From positions 124,001 to 188,000 of the forward strand of contig JAJFHV010000013.1 in NCBI GenBank assembly GCA_021775415.1: a stretch of 64,000 nt of DNA. Direction: 5' to 3'. The notes below the pieces were generated by a model, which worked only from the letters and a program-made list of their open reading frames with translations, had not been told where the DNA came from and did no database searches. This document shows positions 29,196-38,272 of this stretch, in pieces. The first letter of the stretch is position 1. Every line of letters begins with the position of its first letter. This DNA is from Hyphomicrobiales bacterium (lineage in GTDB: Bacteria > Pseudomonadota > Alphaproteobacteria > Rhizobiales > Rhizobiaceae). Both the position numbers and the translations under genes were made by a program.

Positions 29196-29936
29196 TTACA
29201 TCGCAATACCAAGATGGCGCTTCAAAAAGCTGTCCAGGACATCGCGCATCGCTTGGGTTGCCACTTTGTCATAAGTCTTGCCTTCGTTGAACAGGGGTTG
29301 GGCAAAGGCATGAACAGCGCCGGGATAGACATAGGACTCCAGGTTCCGATCAACTGTAAGCAGTCGCTTTTCGAGGATTGCCTGCTCGGAATAAGCCCAC
29401 TCATCCGCGGAACCGGTAATCGAAAGGATCGGTCCGGCCGCCGCCAGTGATTTGTCATCCGTACCGTCATACCCGCCCGCATATATCAGAGCGGCTGCTT
29501 TGATGAGGTCAGGGTGTTGTGCTGCTGTGCGAAGCGCAGTTCTTCCACCCATGCTGTATCCAATCACAGCAACCGGTATTTGGCCCGCTTTCAGTGATGA
29601 CAGGCCAGCCAATGTAGCTGACTGGGCGTAATCGGCTTCTAGTTTACCTGCCAACACCCCGGCTTGATCATGGGTTTCGGCGGACAACCCGTTGAACAAG
29701 TCAACAGCCATTGCACGAAGCCCCTGCTGTCCCAGCCGATCGACCGATTCCTTTGTAAAGTCTGTCAGCCCGAACCAGTCGTGCAGGATCAGGGCACCAG
29801 CACCTGCGTTTGCGGGGCCGGCAATGTAAGCGTTAAATTTTTCGCCATTGGCGCCATTAACGGTAATCATTTCGCCCGCCTCCACGGTTGATATGAACAT
29901 AACTATTGTGAGCAACGATGCAGCCAAGATTCGCAT
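29196..29936 (-). CDS. Secreted dienelactone-hydrolase-family protein
   Basis: Alpha/beta hydrolase with a cleavable signal (MRILAASLLTIVMFISTVEA). The DLH pattern is visible: LILHDWFGLTDF, AVDLFNGLSAE, nucleophile elbow VIGYSMGGRTAL and the histidine in YPGAVHAFAQPLF. The nucleophile is serine, where classical dienelactone hydrolase has cysteine (GYCLGG), so this is more likely a general esterase. ATG 29936 has AGGGAG upstream. It is divergent from a LysR gene across about 160 bp, which probably regulates it. The 260 bp between this gene's stop and rnpB holds a hairpin at 29073-29095 and no gene. Confidence 0.82.
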   Translation of the reverse strand: MRILAASLLTIVMFISTVEAGEMITVNGANGEKFNAYIAGPANAGAGALILHDWFGLTDFTKESVDRLGQQGLRAMAVDLFNGLSAETHDQAGVLAGKLEADYAQSATLAGLSSLKAGQIPVAVIGYSMGGRTALRTAAQHPDLIKAAALIYAGGYDGTDDKSLAAAGPILSITGSADEWAYSEQAILEKRLLTVDRNLESYVYPGAVHAFAQPLFNEGKTYDKVATQAMRDVLDSFLKRHLGIAM

Positions 29937-30098
29937 GAGATAGTCTCCCTTTACAAAAGTTTCGTACGCTTGCTGGCAACCACTCCATCGGTGACCGAAT
30001 TCGGGTTTAATGACCAACATAAATGTGATTATAAGTATTCCAAATTATGAGAAAATGCCCTATTTTCAAAATAAACTATCTCATATAATGGTGTAATT

Positions 30099-31055
30099 AT
30101 GGATAAACTTGGCGCAATGCGGGTGTATGTTTCCGTCGTAGAGGAGCGTGGCTTTACCGCTGCGTCCCGTGCGTTGAGAATGCCGCTTCCGACGGTTTGT
30201 CGAAAGATTGCCGAGCTCGAAAACCATCTGGAAGCGCAATTGCTGTTACGATCCACACGCAAGGTTTCACCAACCGAGACCGGTATCCGGTACTATGAGG
30301 ACGTCAGGCGTATTATCGAGGAAATTGACGGTGCAGAACGAAGCGCATCGGGCGAATTCGAATACGCAAAGGGCCTCCTTACAATAACCGCTCCGTCTTT
30401 GTTCGGTCGCTTGCATGTATTGCCCGTAATTCATGAATTCATGCAGCTTCATGAAGGTATTGAGGCGCGGCTTTTTTTTACCAACCAGGTTTTGGATTTG
30501 CCGGAAGAGCATGTGGATGTGGCATTCAGGATCGGTGAACTCCCAGAAAGTTCAGCGACTGCGATAAAAATCGGGACATTGCGTCAAGTTACCTGCGCAA
30601 GCCGCGAGTATATTGCGACGCATGGAAAGCCCACCTCGCCAAGTGAGTTATCAAGCCATCAGTGTATTACCTTTTCCCGACAGGGTGGTCCGATACCCTG
30701 GCAATATCGACAGCCATCGGGGAAACTGCAGACGATCAATGTCAAATCAAGATTGTTACTTGATTCAGTTGAAACTGCGGTTGAATCCACATTACAAAAT
30801 TTTGGTATTTCGAGGCTCTATTCCTATCAAGCTGCACAACATGTGGCTGACGAACGATTGGAGATTTTGCTGGAGGAATTTGAAATTGAACCAGTTCCGA
30901 TAAGTATTGTTTTTCCGCACAGCATCAGGAAGCCCCGCAAGGTTCGGGCTTTTGTTGATTTTGCGGTTCCGGCATTCAAGGCAACTCTCCTGGCAATAGA
31001 CAAGGCGTGCGAGAGCAAAGCAAGTCGACGCAAAAAGAGTGGCGTTGCGGGGTGA
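30099..31055 (+). CDS. LysR-family transcriptional regulator
   Basis: HTH at the N-terminus (MRVYVSVVEERGFTAASRAL, PLPTVCRKIAELE) and an effector-binding domain of the CrgA-like type, with FRIGELPESSATAIKIG. Divergent from the dienelactone-hydrolase-like gene, its probable target. A TATAAT hexamer lies at 30084-30089, only nine bases before the ATG, and no Shine-Dalgarno is present, so a leaderless mRNA is possible. An inverted repeat GAAAAT-N5-ATTTTC at 30051-30067 could be its operator. Confidence 0.85.
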   Translation: MDKLGAMRVYVSVVEERGFTAASRALRMPLPTVCRKIAELENHLEAQLLLRSTRKVSPTETGIRYYEDVRRIIEEIDGAERSASGEFEYAKGLLTITAPSLFGRLHVLPVIHEFMQLHEGIEARLFFTNQVLDLPEEHVDVAFRIGELPESSATAIKIGTLRQVTCASREYIATHGKPTSPSELSSHQCITFSRQGGPIPWQYRQPSGKLQTINVKSRLLLDSVETAVESTLQNFGISRLYSYQAAQHVADERLEILLEEFEIEPVPISIVFPHSIRKPRKVRAFVDFAVPAFKATLLAIDKACESKASRRKKSGVAG

Positions 31056-31083
31056 CTGTAGAGGATTTCGGATATGAACCGCT

Positions 31084-31827
31084 TTACTCACAAATCCTGT
31101 AACTGCAACCCTTCCCGTGGCAGCCGAGATCCAGGTGGAAATGGTCGGCGTGGAGTGCATTGGCTTCCGGGCCGAGCACAGTGGTAAACAGCGCGCACGC
31201 ATCGTCGCGGGTAGATCTCAAAAATTGCGCAAGCGTCGGCAGCGGCCCCTCATCCGTGCCCGCCTCCTCATTACCGTCTTCGCTACTGGCAGCCTCCTCC
31301 TCGCTGGTAGCTTCGTCCTCGTAGGTTACTGGTGGCCAGTGATCGAGCACGGTAAGGCGCGTACCGTTCTCCAGTTCAAATCCGGTGATGTCCAGCGCAT
31401 TGGTAAAGCCGTGTTCTGAAATCTTGCCATCCGGAGCATTGTTGCGCCGGCGGCAGTGATAGGACGTGCTGACGGTGACGCGCAATAATCGGCTTTGCAT
31501 CAGGCCAAGTGCCGTTTCATCCACTGCGCCTATCCAGTCATGCAGCGCCTCGGCCATTCGGCAATTGATGGTAACGGGTGCGGTGAGCGCCACCGGCCCG
31601 ATTTCGGTTATTTCCAATGGTGAGTTTTCCCCGCATTCGTCCTCTTTTATTGGCGGCAGGAGTTTGCCCTTAACTCTGCCATCCATGAGCGCTGGACAAG
31701 CCGCTTGATAGATTCGTGCCGGTTGGGGCGGTTCGGGAGCCTCCTCCTCTACAGTTTGCGCGGCGACGTTTGTTGCGCAGCCCAGCGAAAAACTTATGCA
31801 AACCGCAGTTGCACACGCAAATTTCAT
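31084..31827 (-). CDS. Extensin-like domain protein (PF06904)
   Basis: Exported protein of the alphaproteobacterial 'extensin-like' family, whose fold is related to D-Ala-D-Ala/LAS peptidases and probably acts on peptidoglycan. Signal peptide up to about CATNVAAQ. Family landmarks: CRMAEALHDWI, TSYHCRRRNNAPDGKISEHGFTNALDI with zinc-like histidine and aspartate, and the C-terminal NALHADHFHLDLGCHG. An acidic low-complexity insertion (residues ~175-205) interrupts the domain. The start is ATG 31827; further upstream codons would precede the signal peptide. It converges on the LysR gene. Confidence 0.85.
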   Translation of the reverse strand: MKFACATAVCISFSLGCATNVAAQTVEEEAPEPPQPARIYQAACPALMDGRVKGKLLPPIKEDECGENSPLEITEIGPVALTAPVTINCRMAEALHDWIGAVDETALGLMQSRLLRVTVSTSYHCRRRNNAPDGKISEHGFTNALDITGFELENGTRLTVLDHWPPVTYEDEATSEEEAASSEDGNEEAGTDEGPLPTLAQFLRSTRDDACALFTTVLGPEANALHADHFHLDLGCHGKGCSYRICE

Positions 31828-31895
31828 AGCTCCCCGTCGCCGGTTTGCGCACCAATCTTCTTGCATTCCAGCCACTCCCTGATAAAGCCTCACGC

Positions 31896-33731
31896 ATGAG
31901 TTCAAATTCAACATATCCCAAGTCCTATCCGGGGCGCGACCATATCCGAAATTTTTCTATTGTTGCCCATATTGATCACGGCAAGTCGACACTTGCCGAC
32001 CGGCTTATTCAGGAAACCGGCGGGCTGGCCAATCGTGAGATGACCGAGCAAGTGCTCGACAATATGGATATTGAGCGCGAGCGCGGCATCACCATCAAGG
32101 CCCAGACCGTGCGGCTCAACTACCAGGCAAAGGACGGCGAAAATTACGTGTTGAACCTGATCGACACACCGGGCCATGTTGATTTCGCCTATGAGGTATC
32201 GCGATCACTGTCAGCTTGCGAAGGGTCGTTGCTGGTGGTTGATGCCAGCCAGGGCGTTGAGGCGCAAACGCTGGCCAATGTTTATCAGGCGATAGATAAT
32301 AACCACGAGATTGTTACCGTTCTAAACAAGATTGATCTGCCCGCTGCTGAACCGGACCGCATCAAGGAACAGGTTGAGGAAGTAATCGGGTTGGATGCAT
32401 CCGGTGCGATTGAAATCTCCGCCAAAACCGGAATTGGCATTGGTGACGTGTTGGAGGCGATTGTTACCGATCTCCCGCCACCGAACGATGGCGACATCAA
32501 TGCACCACTGAAGGCCCTGCTGGTCGATAGCTGGTATGACGCCTATCTCGGCGTCATCGTGTTGGTGCGGATCATCGATGGCGTGCTGAAAAAAGGCCAG
32601 ATTATTCGCATGATGGCTGCGGACGCCCGCTATCCGGTGGACCGGGTTGGGGTCATCACACCGAAAATGGAATCGGTTGATCAACTTGGACCCGGCGAGA
32701 TCGGTTTTATCACCGCCTCAATCAAGGAAGTAGCTGATACCCGCGTCGGCGACACGATCACGGATGAAAAACGTCCCACCGCGGTAGCGCTGCCCGGCTT
32801 CAAACCTGCGCAACCGGTGGTGTTTTGCGGGTTGTTTCCCGTCGATGCCGCAGACTTTGATGATCTACGCGCCGCGATGGGCAAATTACGCCTCAATGAT
32901 GCAAGTTTTTCGTTTGAAACAGAATCCTCCGCCGCATTGGGTTTTGGCTTTCGCTGCGGGTTTTTGGGCCTGTTGCATCTGGAAATCATCCAGGAGCGGC
33001 TGGAGCGTGAGTTCGACCTTGACCTCATCGCCACCGCACCAAGCGTGGTCTACGAGATCGATCTGCAGGATGATTCGACAATTGAACTTCACAATCCGGC
33101 AGACATGCCCGATGTAACCCGAATCACCGAAATCCGCGAACCCTGGATCCGGGCAACGATCCTGACGCCGGATGAGTATTTGGGCGCAATCTTGAAGCTC
33201 TGCCAAGAGCGGCGCGGCATCCAGATCGAACTTACCTATGTCGGCAAGCGGGCGATGCTGGCTTACGATCTGCCGCTCAATGAAGTTGTGTTTGATTTTT
33301 ACGACCGGCTGAAATCAATCAGCCGTGGTTACGCAAGCTTTGACTATCAGATTTCCGACTATCGCGCAGGCGATCTGGTGAAACTTTCCATGCTGGTCAA
33401 TGAGGAGCCGGTGGATGCACTTTCCATGTTGGTCCACCGCAACCAGGCCGAGCACCGGGGCCGAACGATGTGTGAAAAACTGAAGGACCTGATCCCGCGC
33501 CATCTGTTCAAAATACCGGTGCAGGCGGCAATTGGCGGCAAGGTGATTGCCCGCGAGACGATCTCGGCAATGCGCAAGGATGTGACAGCCAAATGCTATG
33601 GCGGTGATGCCACCCGAAAACGCAAGCTGCTCGACAAGCAGAAAAAGGGCAAAAAGAAAATGCGCCAGTTCGGCCGGGTGGAAATCCCGCAGGAAGCCTT
33701 TATCCAAGCGCTTAAAATGGGCGACGAGTGA
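31896..33731 (+). CDS. lepA: Translation elongation factor 4 (LepA)
   Basis: Ribosomal back-translocase GTPase. G1 [15 protein letters not shown]2 within [13 protein letters not shown]3 DTPGHVDF, G4 NKIDLP are intact; domain II and V follow, and the LepA-specific C-terminal domain ends with [20 protein letters not shown]. With ATG 31896 the protein has 611 residues, close to the usual 600; an earlier start at 31845 would overlap the divergent extensin-like gene. G+C looks higher in this gene than in its neighbours, which is common for translation genes. Confidence 0.97.
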   Translation: MSSNSTYPKSYPGRDHIRNFSIVAHIDHGKSTLADRLIQETGGLANREMTEQVLDNMDIERERGITIKAQTVRLNYQAKDGENYVLNLIDTPGHVDFAYEVSRSLSACEGSLLVVDASQGVEAQTLANVYQAIDNNHEIVTVLNKIDLPAAEPDRIKEQVEEVIGLDASGAIEISAKTGIGIGDVLEAIVTDLPPPNDGDINAPLKALLVDSWYDAYLGVIVLVRIIDGVLKKGQIIRMMAADARYPVDRVGVITPKMESVDQLGPGEIGFITASIKEVADTRVGDTITDEKRPTAVALPGFKPAQPVVFCGLFPVDAADFDDLRAAMGKLRLNDASFSFETESSAALGFGFRCGFLGLLHLEIIQERLEREFDLDLIATAPSVVYEIDLQDDSTIELHNPADMPDVTRITEIREPWIRATILTPDEYLGAILKLCQERRGIQIELTYVGKRAMLAYDLPLNEVVFDFYDRLKSISRGYASFDYQISDYRAGDLVKLSMLVNEEPVDALSMLVHRNQAEHRGRTMCEKLKDLIPRHLFKIPVQAAIGGKVIARETISAMRKDVTAKCYGGDATRKRKLLDKQKKGKKKMRQFGRVEIPQEAFIQALKMGDE

Positions 33732-33769
33732 TTGTGTTGCCAATTGAGCTGTGGCATTTTGTATTTAAT

Positions 33770-33788
33770 CGGTTGAACGATTCAACCG
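33770..33788. repeat. Short inverted repeat after lepA
   Basis: CGGTTGA, ACGAT, TCAACCG: a perfect 7-bp inverted repeat 40 bp downstream of lepA and 20 bp before the next ATG. There is no T-run, so it may be an operator for the small secreted protein gene rather than a terminator. Confidence 0.3.
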
Positions 33789-33808
33789 GATGAAAATGGG
33801 CAAACAAG

Positions 33809-34084
33809 ATGATCAAATTCCGGCATAGCGCCACGATTGCGATTTCAACTTTCATGATGCTTGGCATGGCGGGTACTCCGGCCCATGCGGGCGGCAACAA
33901 TTTGTTGAGCGGCATCAATCTTAATTTCTGGTCGGGTTCTTCCGGCGGTGCAAGTGTCGCTCATCATCGGGAGCGCGGTGAACGGGCAGGTCACAATGCT
34001 GGACAGGACTGCTGGTATGAAAACCGCTGGCAAAAAACCCGCCATGGCAACCGCCTGGTCGAACGGGTCAGGGTGTGTAGCTAG
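33809..34084 (+). CDS. Small exported protein of unknown function
   Basis: A 91-residue protein with a good signal peptide (AISTFMMLGMAGTPAHAGG) and a mature part of about 63 residues rich in Gly, Ser, His and Arg, with two cysteines (QDCWYENRW and the penultimate residue). I do not recognise the family. It runs into the convergent LysR gene by 17 bp. The signal peptide and reading-frame length support a real gene. Confidence 0.6.
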   Translation: MIKFRHSATIAISTFMMLGMAGTPAHAGGNNLLSGINLNFWSGSSGGASVAHHRERGERAGHNAGQDCWYENRWQKTRHGNRLVERVRVCS

Positions 34085-34994
34085 GATGACTGGAACGATT
34101 TCCCATCGATTTTGTCAGGAATTCCGCTAGCAGGTCAAACACCAGCCGAATGCGCCTGCTTGTGTGAAGCTCCCGGTGTGCTGTTAGCCAAACCGGAAAC
34201 GCAAATGGTTCCATATCCGGCATGACACGCTCAATGTTGGGAGTAGCCGCTGCAACTTCATCCGACATGACGATTATGCCGAGACCTTGTTTTGCCAATT
34301 CCCAGGCAACCACGCCGCTCTCCGACCCCAGCCGAAAATTGTCCGGGGTCAAGGATAATCCAAACGGGTTCAACCGCTCAATCATGCGGTCATTATCACC
34401 AAATCCGATGAAGTCATGGTCATACAATTCCTTCAAGGACCCGGGTCGACCATGCTGGTCCAGATATTTTTTCGACGCATAAAAACTTGCCGTAGCTTCG
34501 CTTACCAACCTTGCAATCAGGTCCGGCTGCTCAGGGCGTATGTGTCGGATGGCTATATCGGCCTCGCGCAGCTGCAGATCGCGAATATCATTGGCTGCGA
34601 CCACATCAATTTCCAGCAATGGCGCTGTCTCGCGGATTTTTCTGATAACAGGTGGCAGGATATGGGCTGACATGACATCGGAGGCCGTGATGCGCACCCG
34701 CCCTTCAATAATCTGGGATTGTCCCGATGCAGTTAGCGAGACCCGGTTTGCGGCTTCGCACATCGCACGGACATGTTCTGAAAGCTCGATGCCGGATTGG
34801 GTGAGCACAAGTGAGCGACCGACCCTTTCAAATAAAACCACATCCAGCTGCTCTTCCAGAGCCGCTACCTGTCGGCCAAGGGTTGGCTGGGTAAGGCCAA
34901 GCGCGCGGGAGGCTGCAGACAGGGAGCCTTCCTCCACGGTCGCCAGGAAGGCGCGTGCCTGGTTCCAATCGAATGAGACAGATTGCCAATTCAT
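34068..34994 (-). CDS. LysR-family transcriptional regulator
   Basis: HTH with ARAFLATVEEGSLSAASRALGLTQ and LGRQVAALEEQL, followed by an effector domain with ADIAIRHIRPEQPDL and FGLSLTPDNFRLGSESG. It is divergent from the SAM methyltransferase gene (85 bp between starts), which is the obvious candidate target. Resembles GcvA-like and CrgA-like regulators; effector unknown. Confidence 0.85.
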   Translation of the reverse strand: MNWQSVSFDWNQARAFLATVEEGSLSAASRALGLTQPTLGRQVAALEEQLDVVLFERVGRSLVLTQSGIELSEHVRAMCEAANRVSLTASGQSQIIEGRVRITASDVMSAHILPPVIRKIRETAPLLEIDVVAANDIRDLQLREADIAIRHIRPEQPDLIARLVSEATASFYASKKYLDQHGRPGSLKELYDHDFIGFGDNDRMIERLNPFGLSLTPDNFRLGSESGVVAWELAKQGLGIIVMSDEVAAATPNIERVMPDMEPFAFPVWLTAHRELHTSRRIRLVFDLLAEFLTKSMGNRSSHPSYTP

Positions 34995-35079
34995 GCATTT
35001 TTGTATATCAGATAAACGAAATCAGGCAATTTCTATTCGCGTTATGCATATGTAGTACTATCTGCAAAGGAGAATACAA

Positions 35080-35712
35080 ATGCAGGATGCAGCAATATTT
35101 TGGGACAGGGCAGCAGAAAAATACGCCAAATCCCCAATCGCGGATATGGATTCATACAATTACACTTTGGATCGTACACGAAGCTATCTTTCACCAAATG
35201 ACAGTGTTCTGGAGGTTGGATGTGGTACGGGATCGACTGCATTGCTGCTGGCCGGAAATGTCAAACAGGTAACCGCCAGCGATCTGTCGGATAAGATGAT
35301 CCAGATCGGATCAAAAAAGGCCCAGGATCAAGGGATTTCGAATGTGAAGTTCATCAAGGCGGAGCTTTTTGACAGCGCCATTGAAGACGGGCCTTACGAT
35401 GCCGTCCTCGCCCTGAACATTTTGCATCTAATCGAAGACATGCCAGCAGCAATACGGCAGATTAACAGCTTGCTGAAACCCGGCGGTACGTTCATCTCCA
35501 AAACCGTTTGCAATCCAGGTAGCGGTACGTCGCTCAAGTTGCGGCTGATGAAGATGATCCTGCCGCTGATGCAATGGGTTGGGAAGGCACCATATGTGAA
35601 TTTCATGGAAATCCACCAGTTAGATGAAACCATCACGTCTGCAGGATTCAAGATCATTGAAACCGGCAATCATCCCGCTCCCAGTCGCTACATTGTTGCC
35701 CAAAAAACCTAG
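35080..35712 (+). CDS. Class I SAM-dependent methyltransferase
   Basis: A 210-residue methyltransferase (Methyltransf_11/25 type). SAM motif I VLEVGCGTGSTALLLA, motif II acid in TASDLSDKMI, post motifs YDAVLALNILHLI and LKPGGTFISKT. The insertion SLKLRLMKMILPLMQWVGKAPYVNF is amphipathic and could contact a lipid or membrane substrate. AAGGAG lies seven bases before ATG. Substrate unknown. Its divergent LysR neighbour probably controls it. Confidence 0.85.
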   Translation: MQDAAIFWDRAAEKYAKSPIADMDSYNYTLDRTRSYLSPNDSVLEVGCGTGSTALLLAGNVKQVTASDLSDKMIQIGSKKAQDQGISNVKFIKAELFDSAIEDGPYDAVLALNILHLIEDMPAAIRQINSLLKPGGTFISKTVCNPGSGTSLKLRLMKMILPLMQWVGKAPYVNFMEIHQLDETITSAGFKIIETGNHPAPSRYIVAQKT

Positions 35713-35788
35713 AGCATCCCGTATTGCGTCAGTGGATCAGCTGTTTCATGATTTCGCACAGATATATCAATTAGTTATATAGATATAA

Positions 35789-35876
35789 TGGCGGACAGAC
35801 AGGGATTCGAACCCTGGAGACGTTGCCGCCTACACGCTTTCCAAGCGTGCGCCTTCGACCACTCGGCCACCTGTCC
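35789..35876 (-). tRNA. tRNA-Ser (GGA)
   Basis: Reverse strand starts GGACAGGTGGCCGAGTGG and ends TCTGTCCGCCA with CCA encoded. Acceptor stem GGACAGG/TCTGTCC closes with one G-T pair. The anticodon loop CTTGGAAAG gives GGA, the long variable arm of class II tRNAs is present, and the T-loop reads GGTTCGAATCC. Length 88 including CCA. Confidence 0.96.
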
Positions 35877-36058
35877 GCAATACTCATCCAAAAGCGCCCT
35901 GAGGTTGATTTTCAGCGGCCGATGAGATGAAGCTGGCGCACTATACAAATATCGTGTTGGCGTTCAAGCAAAGTTGTGTTGAGAAACGCCAGAAAGTCGA
36001 GAAAGTTGCAAAAATCGCGACCAACTCCTATTTAGGTTGAAAATAAGCGGCCCCACTC

Positions 36059-36382
36059 ATGTTTAAATCCATTCTTCGCCTTCTCGGACTGTTCGCTCTC
36101 GCCCTGGCGGTAATCACTGCTGTGCTGGATGTAACGCGGACAATCGCTGATTCGGCACCCGTCATCACACCCCTGGGCACGGATTGGTTTAACTTTTCGC
36201 CATCAAGCCTGAACTTGTCTCAGGCAATCATCCAGCGTTATGTTCATCCGGTGCTGTGGGATCCTGTGTTTGTCAAGATCCTCCTGATGCCCAGTTGGGC
36301 TGTATTTGCGATTTTGGCTGGATTGTTACTTTGGTTTGGCAAACCGCGCGAGCGACGCTGGCAAAACCGTTTTGGAAAATAG
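36059..36382 (+). CDS. Small two-helix membrane protein of unknown function
   Basis: A 107-residue protein with one helix at residues ~4-24 (ILRLLGLFALALAVITAV) and another at ~75-93 (ILLMPSWAVFAILAGLLLWFG), leaving a loop of about 50 residues on one side of the membrane. Similar hypothetical proteins are common in Rhizobiales. It is 12 bp upstream of msrA on the same strand, so the two are likely co-transcribed; a link to protein repair is only inferred from that. Confidence 0.7.
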   Translation: MFKSILRLLGLFALALAVITAVLDVTRTIADSAPVITPLGTDWFNFSPSSLNLSQAIIQRYVHPVLWDPVFVKILLMPSWAVFAILAGLLLWFGKPRERRWQNRFGK

Positions 36383-36394
36383 GAAGGAAAACCC

Positions 36395-37060
36395 ATGTTT
36401 CTGACAGACCTGTTTAAAAACAAATCTGAGCTCCCAAGTCAGGAGAATTCGCTTCCAGGCCGCTCCGAAGCAATTGATGCGGGCACCCACCATATTGTTT
36501 CCGGCAATCCGCTACATGGGCCCTATCCGGCAGGTATGGAGACTGCGATGTTTGCACTCGGCTGTTTTTGGGGTGCAGAGCGCAAATTCTGGCAGCTTGA
36601 GGGAGTGCATGTAACAGCGGTTGGATATGCTTCCGGCCTTACCCCCAATCCAACTTACAAGGAAGTTTGCTCCGGCCTTACCGGGCACACCGAAGCAGTT
36701 TTGGTGGTCTTTGATCCAGAGAAAATAACTTACGCCGAGCTTCTCAAGACCTTTTGGGAAAGTCATAACCCGACACATGGGATGCGGCAGGGCAATGATG
36801 TGGGAACCCAGTATCGCTCCGGGATTTATACCTATTCGGCAGATCATAAACACCAGGCGGAAGCTTCACGGGATGCCTATCAACAGGCGATCAAGCAGGC
36901 TGGAAATCACGACAGCATCACAACAGAAATTCTTGATGCGCCGGAGTTCTATTTTGCCGAAGAATATCACCAGCAATATCTCGAGAAAAATCCGGGAGGC
37001 TATTGCGGCCTTGGTGGAACCGGTGTTGCCTGCCCGATAGGGGTTGGCGTAGACGCGTAA
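36395..37060 (+). CDS. msrA: Peptide methionine-S-sulfoxide reductase A
   Basis: Repairs oxidised methionine (S-epimer) in proteins. The catalytic cysteine is Cys57 in [14 protein letters not shown]; further family motifs are [31 protein letters not shown] and [14 protein letters not shown], with resolving-type cysteines near the C-terminus ([14 protein letters not shown]). Length 221 includes a roughly 45-residue N-terminal extension, as in E. coli MsrA. GGAAGG precedes the ATG. Confidence 0.95.
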   Translation: MFLTDLFKNKSELPSQENSLPGRSEAIDAGTHHIVSGNPLHGPYPAGMETAMFALGCFWGAERKFWQLEGVHVTAVGYASGLTPNPTYKEVCSGLTGHTEAVLVVFDPEKITYAELLKTFWESHNPTHGMRQGNDVGTQYRSGIYTYSADHKHQAEASRDAYQQAIKQAGNHDSITTEILDAPEFYFAEEYHQQYLEKNPGGYCGLGGTGVACPIGVGVDA

Positions 37061-37072
37061 ATCAAGCCCTGT

Positions 37073-38119
37073 CTACGGCTTGGGTCGCGGTGTGGGAATT
37101 GGTATCCTAACGTCCGATAGCGTTGCGGCAGATGACGCCTCAATCGGTTTGCTGTTAAGCACTGAGGCAGCAGAAACCTTGGGTAAATTGATTTTTGGCG
37201 CAACGAACGCTGTTTCACGAACCTTGTGCGTAGCGCGGACAACATCACTGTCAGGAGCCTTCAGTATTGCAGCGCAGGCTTGTGGCAGATCCGACAGCAC
37301 CAGTTCGCGACGTTTTTTTGCCGGCGGCGCCGGGTCTTTGGGGGGTTTCAAACCAACATTGAACCACCAGTCCAGAGAGTCATCGCAACCAGTCCCCGAG
37401 CCAGTTGATTTTTGTGACCGGCATCCAGTTGACCCGGGCGGACATCCAATCCGCAGGTGAAAATGGTAGTGATGCCCCCAATAGGGCCTAACCTTGTTGA
37501 GCCATTTGCGATCCCCGCTAACCGTGTCACACAGTTTCTTTTTGACTGCGGGGTGCACGAGTATTCGCTCGACCTCTTTGAAGTTTGCCGCGTGATAGAG
37601 CAGCATTGTGTGAGCCCGGGTCCAACGACTGTCATCGACATAGAAGCTGTTCTTCTTCAACACAGAGATCGCGCTGGTTTCTTCGCGTTCCTTGTAGGTC
37701 ATGCGCTTGTTTGGCATGGGCATAAGCCAAAGATCTGAATCCAGCCCCAACTGATGCGAACGGTGCCCGGTGAGCATGGGTCCTCCTCGCGGTTGGGATA
37801 TGTCACCTACGAGTACACCGTTCCAGCCGTCCTTCTTTGCCTTGTAAGACAAATCCTCAATGATTTTGATCAGGGTTGGATGCCCCCAACGCCGATTGCG
37901 GGACAATCGCATGGTTTGCCAGTTTGGCCCGTCAAGTGGAAGCGCCACTGCACCGGCGACACAGCCCTTGGAATAAAACCCATGAACCTTGGGCTCCATG
38001 GCTGCAGGCAACGCCTTTGTGCCGAAAAGCTGTTTGGCCGGTGTCTTGGCATATGAATTTTCACCGTTAAAAGTGCCAACCAAAACGAGTGTCAAAAGAA
38101 GTTTTGAAAATTTGCTCAT
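37073..38119 (-). CDS. mepA: Penicillin-insensitive murein endopeptidase
   Basis: Periplasmic LAS-family zinc peptidase that cuts D-Ala-mDAP crosslinks. Signal peptide LLLTLVLVGTFNGENSYA. The zinc-binding set is clear: GHRSHQLGLDSDLWL (His and Asp) and HHYHFHLRIGCPPGS. The C-terminal 80 residues are an extra proline- and serine-rich tail ending IPIPTPRPKP, which is longer than in E. coli. It is convergent with msrA (12 bp between stops). Confidence 0.92.
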   Translation of the reverse strand: MSKFSKLLLTLVLVGTFNGENSYAKTPAKQLFGTKALPAAMEPKVHGFYSKGCVAGAVALPLDGPNWQTMRLSRNRRWGHPTLIKIIEDLSYKAKKDGWNGVLVGDISQPRGGPMLTGHRSHQLGLDSDLWLMPMPNKRMTYKEREETSAISVLKKNSFYVDDSRWTRAHTMLLYHAANFKEVERILVHPAVKKKLCDTVSGDRKWLNKVRPYWGHHYHFHLRIGCPPGSTGCRSQKSTGSGTGCDDSLDWWFNVGLKPPKDPAPPAKKRRELVLSDLPQACAAILKAPDSDVVRATHKVRETAFVAPKINLPKVSAASVLNSKPIEASSAATLSDVRIPIPTPRPKP

Positions 38120-38272
38120 TGAGATTTATCCGTCCAACTTTCCTTTGCCTGGAAATTGATACAAAATGCTGTGTAACATGTTCGTCGCAACAGGAAAATG
38201 CCATGGCGTGGTGTCTGCAAAAACGCCGAACTTGCGTTGAATCGGTCACGGTCCATTATTAGGGTAGCCATA

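Noticed and set aside
29034-29450. Plus-strand frame opposite the dienelactone-hydrolase-like gene
   Set aside because: It is antisense to a well-supported gene and shows no domain pattern.
35950-35995. Inverted repeat TGGCGTT/AACGCCA upstream of the 36059 gene
   Set aside because: Seven-base arms with a 20-base gap, no T-run and no clear gene relation; a chance occurrence cannot be excluded.
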